Shown in pieces: positions 1 to 12,405 of a stretch of DNA of 64,000 nt. How positions within the stretch are numbered: position 1 is the first letter of the stretch; each line of letters starts with the position of its first letter. The DNA comes from Chionoecetes opilio. Taxonomy: Eukaryota; Arthropoda; Malacostraca; Decapoda; Majidae. A program made the translations under genes and the position numbers. The stretch lies in assembly GCA_016584305.1 (NCBI GenBank), contig JACEEZ010003766.1, positions 112,501 to 176,500 of the forward strand, given 5' to 3'. A model generated the notes under the pieces. That model made no database searches and was not told where the DNA came from. It saw only the letters and a program-made list of their open reading frames with translations.

Positions 1-196
1 TAGCGTGACCCGTAACGGCTCTAATAATTATTTGATCCACACTGATGAAAAGTGATTTGATGCATGAAACTTGACGAACCCGCAAACCTTGGCCAGTGAT
101 TCTCACTTTTGAGATGATTGACTTAAAATCCTATTACATATGACTCCCCAAATATATATGCAAAACATGATCGTGATCTTATTATATCTTTGCGAA
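1..196. other. Unannotated flank
   Basis: AT-rich sequence before the foldback element. I see no coding frame, repeat or regulatory motif that I can support here. Confidence 0.5.
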
Positions 197-1360
197 TTTC
201 GCCCCATGGATGCTTCGCCCCCGCCCAATCGCGGACGTTTCGCCCCACTTTAACGGACGTTTCGCCCCCATTTGCGGACGTTTCGCCCCCCATTTGCGGA
301 CGTTTCGCCCCACTCGCGGACGTTTCGCCCCCCGGATTCGCCCCACGGAAATTACTATACTGTTTCAAAACTGTTCATCAAATGACTACAAAATCATCAG
401 AAATACTGATCGATTTGTTTACGCACAAAATGATGAAGAAATGCTGTTATCGACCGGTCTTAAAGGAACTTTAAGGTACTTCGAATTTCGTACTATAGTC
501 AAAACAGGATTTGAGTGATAGTCGATGTTTCTACGATAATTTCCATATTTCTTCTTCAAATCTCTCCAAATTTTGACACACTTTGTTTCTAACCAATACC
601 TAACTATACGTCATATTTCATAAAAATCAGATGAGAAATAAAAAAATTCCTTCAGGAACGTCCATTTTAAAACATTTCTAGGATTTAGATAATACAAAAT
701 GACTCTCCAAATCCCATAAATTTTAATGGACGTTTCTGAAGGAACTTTTTTATTTCTTAGCCGATGTTTATGAAATTTGACATGTAGTTAGAAAAAGCCC
801 TCTATGAGTGGCAGTCCATTCATATTCCGGCCGCTCTAGTACGGAATTCAGTACACTGTCCCTTTAAGACCGATCGATAACAGCATTTCGTCATCATTTT
901 GTGCGTAAACAAATGGATCAATACAGGGATCAATATTTCTGATGATTTTGTAGTCATTTGAGGAACAGTTTTGAAATAGTATAGTAATTTCCGTGGGGCG
1001 AATCCGGGGGGCGAAACGTCCGCAACTGGGGCGAAACGTCCACGAATGGGGGCGAAACGTCCGCTAGTGTGGGGCGAAACGTCCGCTAATGTGGGGCGAA
1101 ACGTCCGCGATTAGGAGGGGGCGAAAACAAATGGATCAATACAGGGATCAATATTTCTGATGATTTTGTAGTCATTTGATGAACAGTTTTGAAATAGTAT
1201 AGTAATTTCCGTGGGGCGAATCCAGGGGGCGAAACGTCCGCGAGTGGGGCGAAACGTCCACGAATGGGGGCGAAACGTCCGCTAGTGTGGGGCGAAACGT
1301 CCGCTAATGTGGGGCGAAACGTCCGCGATTAGGAGGGGGCGAAACGTCCATGGGGCGAAA
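197..1360. mobile_element. Foldback element with GCGAAACGTCC arrays
   Basis: The left arm (197 to about 680) reads as the reverse complement of the right arm (about 715 to 1360), with the centre near 697. The outer parts are arrays of a 16-20 bp motif: CGGACGTTTCGCCCC on the left and GGGGCGAAACGTCCG on the right. Inside these come matching AT-rich stretches (349-475 against 860-1000), and then an inner motif containing GGAACGTCCATTT. The outermost pair is TTTCGCCCCATGGA with its complement at 1347-1360. No transposase frame is present. The architecture matches non-autonomous foldback or long-TIR DNA transposons. I could not identify a clear target-site duplication, so the exact ends are uncertain. 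Confidence 0.7.
907..1344 (+). repeat. 219-bp tandem duplication in right foldback arm
   Basis: The block starting near 907 (ACAAATGGATCAATACAGGG onward) is repeated almost exactly from 1126. It carries both the AT-rich part and four or five GGGGCGAAACGTCC motifs. The left arm has only one counterpart, so the right arm was enlarged after the foldback formed. Confidence 0.8.
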
Positions 1361-2278
1361 CATCCGGTTACCGACTGCAACACATCATCACATTGTTGGG
1401 TTGAATCCTCCTCCTCCATAGTGGCGAGTGGTGGTAGTGGTAGTGGTGGTGGTGATGACAGGTAGTTATGGTGATAGGTAGTGGTAGCTGAAAAAAATTG
1501 GAAAAAAATATATAAATCAACTGTAATTCTGAAAGGTGCACATTCAGTTCGTACACTAGTTGTTTTGTACATCAAAAAGTTGTTTCTTAGTCTATATGAA
1601 ACCATAGTCGTTTCGTACACTCAGCTCAGAGTTGAACTTGATTACTAGAGATACGGAACGACACCAGGTATGTACGAAAAAATTCAAAATTAGTGTATGA
1701 AAAAACTAACAAAACCTGGGTACGAAACAACTTGTGTACGAAACTCCCTATAACCTTCTGAAATGAGCATACTCGCTAATTATAAACTAAAATAAACTAA
1801 ACTAAACTAAACTAAACTACCACCACCGCAGATCTTTAGACATTTACAAGCAGAATACAGCCGCCATGCCTTTACCCGCGGACTCGGAGGTTACTGAGCC
1901 GTATCTTCAGCTGTGTTATGATGTGTACTGCCAGCTTGTTCATGGATAATAAGGTACACCAAGCAACATCATATTACGGTTATCCCCGTATTCCATCTTT
2001 CCCTTACCCCGCCAGCCCAAACCTTATAACTATCACCTCTCCCGCCTCTCACACAACCCCGCCAGCCTCCACAACCTCACCACACCACTATCAAACCTCC
2101 ATACTCCACCCTATGCCTAAATAAACCACAATAAACTTATAATAAAGGCGTATTACCTCAAAACGTAGCGGTGGACGGCCTGGCCTGGAGCTGAGCGGAG
2201 CATTCAAAGTTTCAAACGCCAGCGGCCCAGCGGCCATCATAACAATGGTTTCCACTTTCCTCACAGGCTCACGAAATG
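1361..2278. other. Intergenic stretch, simple repeats only
   Basis: Contains a short GGT-rich run (about 1430-1460) and a (TAAAC)n tract at 1786-1820. Repeated short motifs such as TTTCGTACAC also occur around 1545-1745. There is no coding exon that I can support. Confidence 0.5.
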
Positions 2279-2874
2279 TATTATCTGTAAATCAATGTAC
2301 AGAATTTGAAAAATATATTCCTTTTATGTGTAAACATTCTAGAGCAACAGTTATATGATGATATTGATGTAGTATTACATCAGTGGTGATAACCAGCGGC
2401 TACTTGACGTAAGACCTCCGTACCAGCAGGCCCGCTGCGGTGTATATTTGAAGTGCACAAGAAAATATTAAGTTCTGCAGCATGTTCCCCTTCATAAACA
2501 TGAACATGTTGAAGTTTTCATCAGACAGGGAGCTCCTCTTGGTCCTGTTGATGTCCTTGCCTTGCTTCCCGCAGCACATGATGCGGGCGGTAGTTTACTG
2601 CTGAATCATCATAACATTATTGTACCTCTGATGAAAACTTCAACATATTCATGTTTATGAAGGGGAACATGCTGCAGAACTTAATACTTTCTTGTGCACT
2701 TCAAATATACACCGCAGCGGGCCTGCTGGTACGGAGGTCTTACGTCAAGTAGCCGCTGGTTATCACCACTGATGTAATACTACATAAATATCATCATATA
2801 ACTGTTGCTTTAGAATGTTTACACATAAAAGGAATACATTTTTCAAATTCTGTACATTGATTTACAGATAATAA
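2279..2874. mobile_element. Inverted-repeat element, 245-bp arms
   Basis: Positions 2279-2523 and 2628-2874 are near-perfect reverse complements, separated by a loop of about 104 bp. The arms include TTATCTGTAAATCAATG at the outer edge and GTTTTCATCAG at the inner edge. Only a few substitutions separate the arms (for example TAGAGCAACAG against the complement of CTGTTGCTTTA). There is no coding capacity. This fits a MITE or foldback insertion, or a locally inverted duplication. A target duplication is not obvious. Confidence 0.7.
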
Positions 2875-3000
2875 ATTGTCCTCTCTGAAAATACACCAGA
2901 GGCACTACGGAGGGCCTCGGGAGGCAAAGTTGCCGCTGGTGGCCGCCGTTCGCCGCTCTAATGCCTACGTAGGCCCGCCGGTGGTGGTTAGCTGGGTTAA

Positions 3001-3779
3001 GGCGAATTTTGGTGAAGAAGCCGTAAGAAGCCGGCTTCTTGCAGCTTGCGTTTTCTGTTATGGCGAGGCACTTTTAAGAAGCCGGCTTCTTATGGATTGG
3101 CCCAGCTGGTCAAGCCGTAAGAAGCCATAAGAAGCGGAGCCAGGGCTCGCTTACCACGGCTTCTTACCGCTTGTTGCCGTGACGTCAGAGATAACAACAA
3201 ATATGGCGGGGAGGGCAGAGATTCTGAGACAGTGAGTATCGTCGTAGAAATACTGTAATTACAGATAACAGGACACAAGTAAACACATAGATGTACATTC
3301 AGAAGCATGGACATACCTTAAGACCACGAACAAGAATATACAAGGTTAATGACACGACAGGAAAACTTTAAACCTGGTGAAAGAATGATCATGTCTTATC
3401 AGCCGGACAATAGTCCCTAGCTGCGACAGCAAAGTTTTTGCTGAATTTCGCTGATGATATGCACAGCATGATTTGTACATTTAGTAGCACGGGCTTAACT
3501 TTCGGACCACACTAATAGAGCTAAAATGGAATGACATGGTGATAGGAGAACGTCGTCTGGTGAAATAACTTTCTCGAGTCTTTTAACATTAACACAAGAC
3601 GTTGTTTTTCTAATTTTACTAATTATGCTATCAAAAGAAGACCGGAAACGTTTTCGCTGATTCATTATGCTCCAATTTTGGTTCTTAGAGATCTCTCACA
3701 CTTGTTGAGAACGTGAAAATGTTGGAACTCTCGCCGACGGGGACGAGAGTACCATAAACCTTCACCATCATCCGAATTC
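3001..3779 (+). repeat. Duplicated module X, copy 1
   Basis: The segment beginning GGCGAATTTTGGTGAAGAAG and ending at CATCCGAATTC is repeated at 5511-6296 with only scattered differences and small indels. Its first 200 bp hold several AGAAGCCGGCTTCTT hairpins. These are followed by TGACGTCA and an ATGGCGGGGAGG start context. The rest is non-coding. Confidence 0.8.
3180..3240 (+). promoter_or_regulatory. Candidate promoter and first exon in module X (copy 1)
   Basis: A perfect palindromic cAMP-response element TGACGTCA lies at 3180-3187. The context AAATATGGCGG resembles a YY1-type start-site motif, with an ATG at 3203. Twenty-nine bases after that ATG a consensus donor GTGAGT begins at 3232. 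This gives a possible nine-codon coding start (MAGRAEILR). Promoter function is inference; I could not find a downstream exon. Confidence 0.3.
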
Positions 3780-4760
<981 letters not shown>

Positions 4761-4792
4761 ACCATATTAAATATTTTAAGTTTAATTATCAT

Positions 4793-4842
4793 TTAATTTA
4801 ATTTAATTTAATTTAATTTCATTTCATTTCATTTCATTTCAG
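4793..4842 (+). repeat. (ATTTA)n/(ATTTC)n pentanucleotide tract
   Basis: Successive ATTTA units switch to ATTTC units. The tract lies between the second (CT)n array and the (GA)n array. Confidence 0.85.
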
Positions 4843-4877
4843 ATTTTAAGTCTCCTGAACAGTACCAGTTAATAGCT

Positions 4878-5325
<448 letters not shown>

Positions 5326-5509
5326 GAATTCCACCACAAAACATTGCAAGATATCTTAAGTATGCATGACATTACTGTTGACGGACATGAACAATATTAA
5401 TGTGTAGGTAGAGGTTCTGATAGGTATTGTGGAAATGACTAGCATTGCGTTGAGGGAAAATCTTAAGAACAAGGGCTCCACGGTAAGCTGACCCAAATGT
5501 TGGCTCTAT
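5326..5509 (+). repeat. Duplicated module Y, copy 1
   Basis: The segment from GAATTCCACCACAAAAC to GGCTCTATA is repeated at 6291-6467. The two Y copies bracket the second copy of module X. This gives a Y-X-Y order whose X and Y boundary is a GAATTC. Confidence 0.8.
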
Positions 5510-5510
5510 A

Positions 5511-6296
5511 GGCGAATTTTGGTGAAGAAGCCGTAAGAAGCCGGCTTCTTGCAGCTTGCGTTTTCTGTTATGGCGAGGCACTTTTAAGAAGCCGGCTTCT
5601 TACGGATTGGCCCAGCTGGTCAAGCCGTAAGAAGCCATAAGAAGCGAGAGCCAGGGCTCGCTTACCACGGCTTCTTACCGCTTGTTGCCCTGACGTCAGA
5701 GATAACAACAAATATGGCGGGGAGGGCAGAGATTCTCAGAAAGTGAGTATCGTCGTAGAAATACTGTAATTACAGATAACAGGACACAAGTAAACACATA
5801 GATGTACATTCAGAAGCATGGACATACCTTAAGACCACGAACAAGAATATACAAGGTTAATAACACGACAGGAAAACTTTAAAACTGGTGAAAGAATGAT
5901 CATGTCTTATCAGCCGGACAATAGTCCCTAGCTGCGACAGCAAAGTTTTTGCTGAATTTCGCTGATGATATGGCAGAAATTAGCATGATTTGTACATTTA
6001 GTAGCACGGGCTTAACTTTCGGACCACACTAATAGAGCTAAAATGGAATGACATGGTGATAGGAGAACGTTGTCTGGTGAAATAACTTTCTCGAGTCTTT
6101 TAACATTAACACATGACGTTGTTTTTCTAATTTTACTAATTATGCTATCAAAACCAGACCGGAAACGTTTTCGCTGATTCATTATGCTCCAATTTTGGTT
6201 CTTAGATCTCTCTCACACTTGTTGAGAACGTGAAAAGGTTGGAACTCTCGCCGACGGGGACGAGAGTACCATAAACCTTCACCATCATCCGAATTC
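5511..6296 (+). repeat. Duplicated module X, copy 2
   Basis: Second copy of 3001-3779. It again contains the GAAGCCGGCTTC hairpins, TGACGTCA (5691-5698), ATG at 5714 and GTGAGT at 5743. The spacing from ATG to donor is 29 bases in both copies, although the last exon-like bases differ (CTGAGACA against CTCAGAAA). Confidence 0.8.
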
Positions 6297-6467
6297 CACC
6301 ACAAAACATTGCAAGATGTCTTAAGTATGCATGACATTACTGTTGACGGACATGAACAATATTAATGTGTAGGTAGAGGTGCTGATTGTGGAAATGACTA
6401 GCATTGCGTTGAGGGAAAATCTTAAGAACAAGGGCTCCACGGTAAGCTGACCCAAATGTTGGCTCTA
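6291..6467 (+). repeat. Duplicated module Y, copy 2
   Basis: Near-identical to 5326-5509, with a short internal deletion after GTAGAGGT. It ends at GGCTCTAT, where unique sequence resumes. Confidence 0.8.
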
Positions 6468-6587
6468 TGTGTTATACTTACTGTCCTTAACACATCTGTT
6501 TAGATTTTAATGAGTGCCGATCCTTACTTTGCCTACATGGCCGATATTAAATTTCAGGTTCTTGAGAAAAATTAAGTCCAGTAGGGT

Positions 6588-6630
6588 TAGGTTAGGTCAG
6601 GTCAGGTCAGGTTAGGTTAGGTTAGTGCAC
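6588..6630 (+). repeat. Degenerate TTAGG-like tract
   Basis: Runs of GGTTAGGTCAGGTCAGG resemble the arthropod telomere motif. They are too short and impure to be a telomere. Confidence 0.6.
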
Positions 6631-6705
6631 AGCCCGATGGGCTCGAGAGGGGGGTGCTAGGTTAGGTCTGTAGAGTTTTGTCTTCTTTAGAATAAAGGCT
6701 CAACC

Positions 6706-6951
6706 TCCTATCTTCTTCTTCTTATAGCCAACAAGCTTGGGGACATGGTGGAAACCGGAGTTTTTGGGTGGGGGAGCGCACACATAAGGGAAATATGGCC
6801 CCGATAAAGTCTATAAACTAGGGAGATTTCCCTAGCTTATGGATTTTTCTGTGGGGGCCATGTTTCCCTTATGTGTGTGCTCCCCCACCCAAAAACCCCG
6901 GTTTCCACCATGTTCCCAAGCTTGTTGGCTATAAGAAGAAGAAGATAGGGA
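6706..6951. mobile_element. Small palindromic element (MITE-like)
   Basis: Two arms of about 115-120 bp are complementary around a centre near 6828. The outer bases are TCCTATCTTCTTCTTCTTAT and its complement ending at 6951. The arms contain CAAGCTTGGGGACATGGTGG and GGGTGGGGGAGC. There is no coding frame. Immediately after it, 6952-6975 is an inverted copy of part of module Y (AATCTTAAGAACAAGGGCTC). Confidence 0.65.
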
Positions 6952-6977
6952 GTGGAGCCCTTGTTCTTAAGATTTAC

Positions 6978-6978
6978 C

Positions 6979-7025
<47 letters not shown>

Positions 7026-7026
7026 T
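6978..7026 (+). repeat. (TA)n array
   Basis: Alternating TA with one GTA interruption. Confidence 0.9.
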
Positions 7027-7117
7027 GGTGTATTTCTGTATATCTTGGTTAAATTAGTATGTTTATGAAAGAAGGATTAATGGCAATTTTTTTGTGTACT
7101 TGATTTTTATGTTGACA

Positions 7118-8135
7118 CTAGCCGCAAAGCCGCCCTCCGGGCGGACTTTTTGGCTAGCTCCTGCGGAGGGCTATTGGTGGTGGGCCTTCGGCCCACCACC
7201 TGTGTTTGGTGGGCCTTCGGCCCACCAAACACGGACTCTCCAGATAGCCCCTTCTAACTTTCCTGAAATCATGGATGTAGAAATGTATGTATTACCCCCA
7301 CCCATTCACTCACCCATTACCCATCACCCCCCACCCATTCACTCACCCATTACCCATCACCCCCCCCCCATTCACTCACCCATTACCCATCACCACACAC
7401 CCATTCACTCACCCATTACCCATCACCCCCCACCTATTCTCTCACCCATCACCCATCAACCCCCACCCATCACCCCCCACCCATTCACTCACCCATCACC
7501 CCACACCCATTACCCATCACCCCACCCATTCACTCACCCATTACCCATCACCCTACATCAAGGTTTCCTCAATTCTCGCAACCCACTTTTTTTTCACAAT
7601 TATCGCTAATAGGCTGCTAAAAAAAAAAAAAAAGTGATCGGATCATCTCATAATTGGGCTTAAAACCTTCCCCTGGTCAACCCGGTTCCAAAAATGTTTC
7701 ATATGAGGTGATTGCGCCAGGGGGCGGAACCTATACCAGACACACACACACAACACACACACACACACACACACAGACAGACAGACAGACAGACACACTT
7801 TCGCTATATTTACCATTACCCATCACCCCCCACCTATTCCTCACCCATCACCCATCACCCCCAACCCATCACCCCCCACCCATTCACTCACCCATCACCC
7901 ACACCCCATTACCCTCACCCCACCATTCACTCACCATTACCCATCACCCTACATCAAGGTTTCCTCAATTCTCGCAACCCACTTTTTTTTCACAATTATC
8001 GCTAATAGGCTGCTAAAAAAAAAAAAAAGTGATCGGATCATCTCATAAAAGGGCTTAAAACCTTCCCCTGGTCAACCCGTTTTCAAAAATGTTTCATATG
8101 AGGTGATTGCGCCACAGGGGGCGGAACCTATACCA

Positions 8136-8175
<40 letters not shown>

Positions 8176-8558
8176 GACAGACAGACAGACACACTTTCGC
8201 TTATATTTACCATTACCCATCACTCCCCACCTATTCCCTCACCCATCACCCATCACCCCCAACCCATCACCCCCCACCCATTCACTCACCCATCACCCCA
8301 CACCCATTACCCATCACCCCACCCATTCACTCACCCATTACCCATCACCCTACATCAAGGTTTCCTCAATTCTCGCAACCCACTTTTTTTTTCACAATTA
8401 TCGCTAATAGGCTGCTAAAAAGAAAAGGAAAAAAAAAAGTGATCGAATCATCTCATAAGTGGGCTTATGACCTTTCCCTGGTCAACCCGGTTCCAAAAAT
8501 GTGCCATATGAGGTGATTGCGCCACGGGGGGCGAAACCTATACCACACACACACACAC

Positions 8559-8605
<47 letters not shown>

Positions 8606-8631
8606 CACTTTCGCTTATATTATTATATAGA
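7118..8631 (-). mobile_element. Non-autonomous Helitron A, copy 1 (internally triplicated)
   Basis: Read on the minus strand, the element starts with TCTATAATA-type sequence at 8631, preceded by A. It ends at 7118 with a CCGCCC/GGGCGG hairpin, eight bases, then CTAG followed by T. These are the classic Helitron ends with insertion between A and T. The body holds a 33-34 bp minisatellite (ACCCATTCACTCACCC type) and a subterminal GGTGGGCCTTCGGCCCACC palindrome. The 5'-end block (ACACTTTCGCT, GACA and CA runs, GTTGACCAGGGGAAGG complement) occurs three times at spacings of roughly 395-416 bp, so this copy is a partial tandem array. It encodes no Rep-helicase. Confidence 0.8.
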
Positions 8632-8656
8632 TATAATTAATGGTGTAAATGATGTA

Positions 8657-9013
8657 CAGTAAACCCTCGCTTTGACGAAAAAGTGGGGGAAGGATGCGAG
8701 GTTATAATTATCCCAGTGATCTGAACTTTTCGCATATAACAAATTGTGGTCGTTATATGAGGTGAAAGTTCCCTATTTCCGACTAATTCTGTTTATCGTG
8801 AACTTTGTCCGTTACATCTGACGAAAGTTCGTATACTTACATACATGCAGCCATCACAAATACTACACGAATACAGGGCAATTAAAAACAATCAGAACCG
8901 TGCAACGCATATACTGAACTTATTCGGCAAAAGCACGCATATACCAGACTGGCAGAAAAAGTGTTGAAGCCGATATTTGTTATCTAAAGGTCCGTAAAAG
9001 CGAGGGTTCAGTG
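8657..9013. mobile_element. pogo/Tigger-like MITE
   Basis: The terminal inverted repeats match at 18 of 21 positions (CAGTAAACCCTCGCTTTGACG against the complement of the right end). They are bounded by TA dinucleotides at 8655-8656 and 9014-9015. The CAGT..CCCTCG terminus and TA target are typical of the pogo/Tigger branch of Tc1-mariner. The 357-bp length and lack of a frame indicate a non-autonomous copy. Confidence 0.8.
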
Positions 9014-9640
9014 TATATACTAATCTTTGAAAAAGTACTACAGGAGCGTCAGTGTATATACCTAATACGTTCGGTTTCTTGATATTAAGTAGGATTAGGT
9101 TATGGGTCAAGAGTGTTTCTGCATATAGGAAATAAAAAATTATGAAACTAGTTATGAGAAATTGTATTTGTTGAATATGAATGTTAATCGTATTTACTGG
9201 CTATTTTGGTTGCAATTATCTGACCAATCAGTATTACACTGGCCCTTTGTGCATTAAAATCTGAGGTTCAAATATATTTTTTATTTTAGTGTATAGTTGG
9301 ATTATTTGCTTCCGTTATTAATTTTTACTTGTCCTTATAAAACTTCTATATTGGTACACATCAAGAACATACTTTTTATATTATTTGCATTTCCTTGTAT
9401 ATTTAGCCTGTTTATCTATAAAGGTGGCAAATATCGGTAAAATTTTGGATGAAACTATGAACATTACTATTGTCATGTATGAACAAACACTCATAATGCT
9501 GTCTGTCTCTATTTCCTTTCATGGCAAGGGTTTAATCTGCAATAGTAGCACAGTCTATGTTTCAGGTATGTATGTGCCGGTTGCATGAAGTGTTATCCGA
9601 CCGAAGATGAAGGAGAAGACTCTGAGAGAAGGAGTGAGAG
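9014..9640. other. AT-rich intergenic DNA
   Basis: No coding or repeat signal that I can support. Confidence 0.5.
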
Positions 9641-9644
9641 GGGG

Positions 9645-10190
9645 AGTAAATAAATAAATACATATCTTTATTTCCATGAAACATGGTTATACTATCAAAC
9701 TTACATCACAGATGTTCTATGCAATATATACTAAAAATGAAACTTCTGAAAGTCACGCAAATAAAAAAAAATACATAAAAAGAAAGTCAATCGAAACATT
9801 AAAAGGAAATTAATTATAACAGTAAACATTAAAAACTAAAAGTCACTTCAAATATCTGTAAAATACAAATAATAACATATGCAACTGCTATTTGATATGG
9901 GGAAACAAATTATAGTTCACCTAGGGTCAATTAAAAGTAAATTTGTAAGTCAAGACTTAAATGTGTAGACTTCCATAATTAATGATGCATGAAGGCAAAT
10001 TGTTCCATAGTTAAGGCCTTTGTACAGTGATGGGTCTGGCACCAGTCTGTTCTGGCTCTTGGCACATAAAGGTCTTTTAGCTGCCTTGTTGTACTGGCTG
10101 TATTTTCCCTGACAATGGAAAACTAGATACCACTCCGGATACAACCCATTGACAGCCTTATAAACAGCGAAACATTATTCATAAATATAT
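9645..10190 (-). pseudogene. LINE 3' end with C-terminal ORF2 remnant
   Basis: On the minus strand, 10180 to about 9955 encodes a C-terminal LINE tail. It includes VYKAVNGLYPEWYLVF, RLVPDPSLYKGLNYGTI and a closing YTFKS before a stop. This resembles the last part of many insect and crustacean ORF2 proteins, where an arginine-rich block precedes a KGLxxWN-type motif. A 3' UTR follows and ends in TAAA-like repeats near 9650. RT and endonuclease are absent, so the copy is strongly 5' truncated, as usual for LINEs. The clade is not certain. Confidence 0.6.
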
Positions 10191-10871
10191 CTGTCTTTAA
10201 TTGTTAACCACTTTAACTCTTTTATGATAGGAGTAACGTGATCCTTCTTTCTAGCTCCTCCAATAGCTAGTTTAGCTGCAATATTTTGCAGTTTTAAAAC
10301 GCTAAAAAGTAAAGTTGAGAAAAGTATTTGTTGAGTCCCAATATACCTTACAGTAATTCATTAAGCTGAGAGAGAGAGAGAGAGAGATTAATTTAATGCC
10401 AAAAATTAGCCAAGAATAAAAAACAGCCCCCCTATCTTCCAAGCAAAATATAAATCAGCCCAACCACCAAAGCGGAAAATCCCGGGCACTGGCGGGCAGA
10501 TGATGGCCAGTTAATGAAATTCCTCATTATACCTGACCCTTGCCATCAGGTGCAGCAGTTAATAAAAAAATAAGTCACTAATGTGGAGCTCGACCCACCC
10601 AGCCCCATATGATGTCCTTAGGTGCCCGCCTCTTTACCTTGCCCTATTAATAGTCCTTGGTTTACGGAGCAAAAAGACATTAATGTGAAGGATATGTGTT
10701 GTGATCCATTCACAATATCGTCAGTCAGTTATCGTAACTTATTAATTCGGCTTTCATTCGACGGTACACTTTCGTCAGTGTGGTTGTTTTGTTTACAATT
10801 ATCAGCTGTGAGCGCCGAGCGGGCGAGCCTCGAACACCACTGTCAGCCGTTCTGGCGAGGCACGAAAACGA
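10191..10871. other. Intergenic stretch
   Basis: Contains a short (GA) run at 10370-10388. I see no exon with plausible splice sites. Confidence 0.45.
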
Positions 10872-10911
10872 GAGAGAAGCCGTAAGAAGCCGGCTTCTTA
10901 CGGCTTCTCTC
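10872..10911. repeat. Perfect 40-bp palindrome of the GAAGCC family
   Basis: The left half is GAGAGAAGCCGTAAGAAGCC and the right half is its exact reverse complement, with no loop. The following CACCAAAATTCGCC is the complement of the start of module X. This palindrome therefore belongs to the same dispersed hairpin family as 3001-3140 and 5511-5650. Confidence 0.9.
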
Positions 10912-11299
10912 ACCAAAATTCGCCACAAGGTGCTAATTACACTGGTCGACACCAAAAATGGTTCTGAGTTCATTGTGTGTGGGTTGGAAAGCATTTTCGC
11001 TGCTGATTTCAAAAATGGCATTGCTTTTTCTCTAGCGCGTATAGTTTTTGAAATATCGGCATTTTAAATTTTAATAGCTATTATAATTATATACGTATAT
11101 ATAATTAAATAATTAATCGAAACAATCCCCCTACGTTAATATATATTACTCGTAATTAAATTATGGTGGTGCCTGCGGCTTTATTAGGACCTAATGTACA
11201 TATCTGGCAAAAAATATACTTAAATTATGTTCCAAATATATCCGAAAATGTGCCACATCTTGGAAATATCCAAAAATATGCCAAATCACAGTACATTTT

Positions 11300-11304
<5 letters not shown>
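10912..11304. other. AT-rich intergenic DNA
   Basis: No supported feature other than short AT runs. Confidence 0.5.

Positions 11305-11390
<86 letters not shown>
11305..11390 (+). repeat. (TA)n array
   Basis: About 86 bp of pure TA dinucleotide. Confidence 0.95.
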
Positions 11391-11393
<3 letters not shown>

Positions 11394-11514
11394 GTATCTT
11401 GGAACACAACTTCGAGATTTTTTTTGAGAGAAAGATGCGCTAGTTCGAAGAACAGTCAGATCTAGACTGTTCTTCAGAAGAACAGTCAAGATCTCAAATT
11501 GGTATTAAATATAC

Positions 11515-12404
11515 TGTTACGAAAGGCCTTGTTCGTGGGTACTGGCGGACAAGGCAAGGGCCCTTCGCCTGTACCTCTGGGGCCTCGCCGGTGGTGGTCC
11601 GAAACACGGATCGGGTCGCCACGTCTTTTCTTCCCATTCGCTGGGCGATTTGGGGGGAGCCTACGTGGGGATTGCCTAAGTAGGTGTTAGGCAGTAGCAG
11701 AAACACAGCCACGTCGGGTGGACAGGCGCTCCCGCCCAGGATTTACCGTGACCACTGCGCCCTGCAAAACCCCGTCCTGAAAAGACCCGTCTCCCTTTTC
11801 TGACGAAGGGGGACGAGAGTGGCCCTGTTGGGCACGGCGTGGCCTTGAAAGTCAGTGGCGGCGACTGTGGGGTAGGGTCACGGCGCTTAGGGCGGCGCCC
11901 TGTACAGTGTGTAGCGCGCCTACACAGTGTGTTGAGTCGACGGGTGTGTTGGGGACGGCGTGTAATAGTACACGGAAGAACAGTGGGGTGAGTGTGTGCG
12001 CTGGGGTGAGCCTGTGTTCGTGGGCGAGCAGGCAAGGGCGGCGCCCCTGAGAGAGACAGTGACTCGTGGGTGTTGGCGTGTGTCCCGCCCCTTTCCCGTG
12101 TGAGGGCAAGGGCGGCGCCCCGGAGAGAGACAGTGACTCGTGGGTGTTGGCGTGTGTCCCGCCCCTTTCCCGTGTGAGGGCAAGGGCGGCGCCCCTGAGA
12201 GAGAGTGACTCGTGGGTGTTGGCCTGTGTGCCTTGTGAGAGAAACAAGTGATTTGTACATAGTAGAGTAGTGTGTAAATAAAAGCCGTGCACAGAAGTAA
12301 GTGTCTCCCTTCAGTCCTTCCCGACCCCTCCATTGCCCCGAACCGTAAGTGTCGTGACGAAGGGCAGGGTGGTGGATGACCCCACCCCCCCTGGTTTCGT
12401 AACA
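11515..12404 (+). repeat. 5' LTR (890 bp)
   Basis: It begins TGTTACGAAA and ends TTTCGTAACA, a perfect 10-bp terminal inverted repeat with the standard TG..CA ends. A polyadenylation signal AATAAA lies at 12277-12282, marking the likely R/U5 zone. Between about 12015 and 12230 a 72-75 bp block containing AGTGACTCGTGGGTGTTGGC is repeated three times. Confidence 0.85.
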
Positions 12405-12405
12405 T

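Noticed and set aside
7290..7560. Possible CRISPR array
   Set aside because: Units are contiguous 33-34 bp tandem repeats without unique spacers, in eukaryotic transposon context.
7094..8516. His/Pro/Thr-rich proteins
   Set aside because: Translations of the Helitron A minisatellite and CA runs; the same frames appear wherever that element is inserted.
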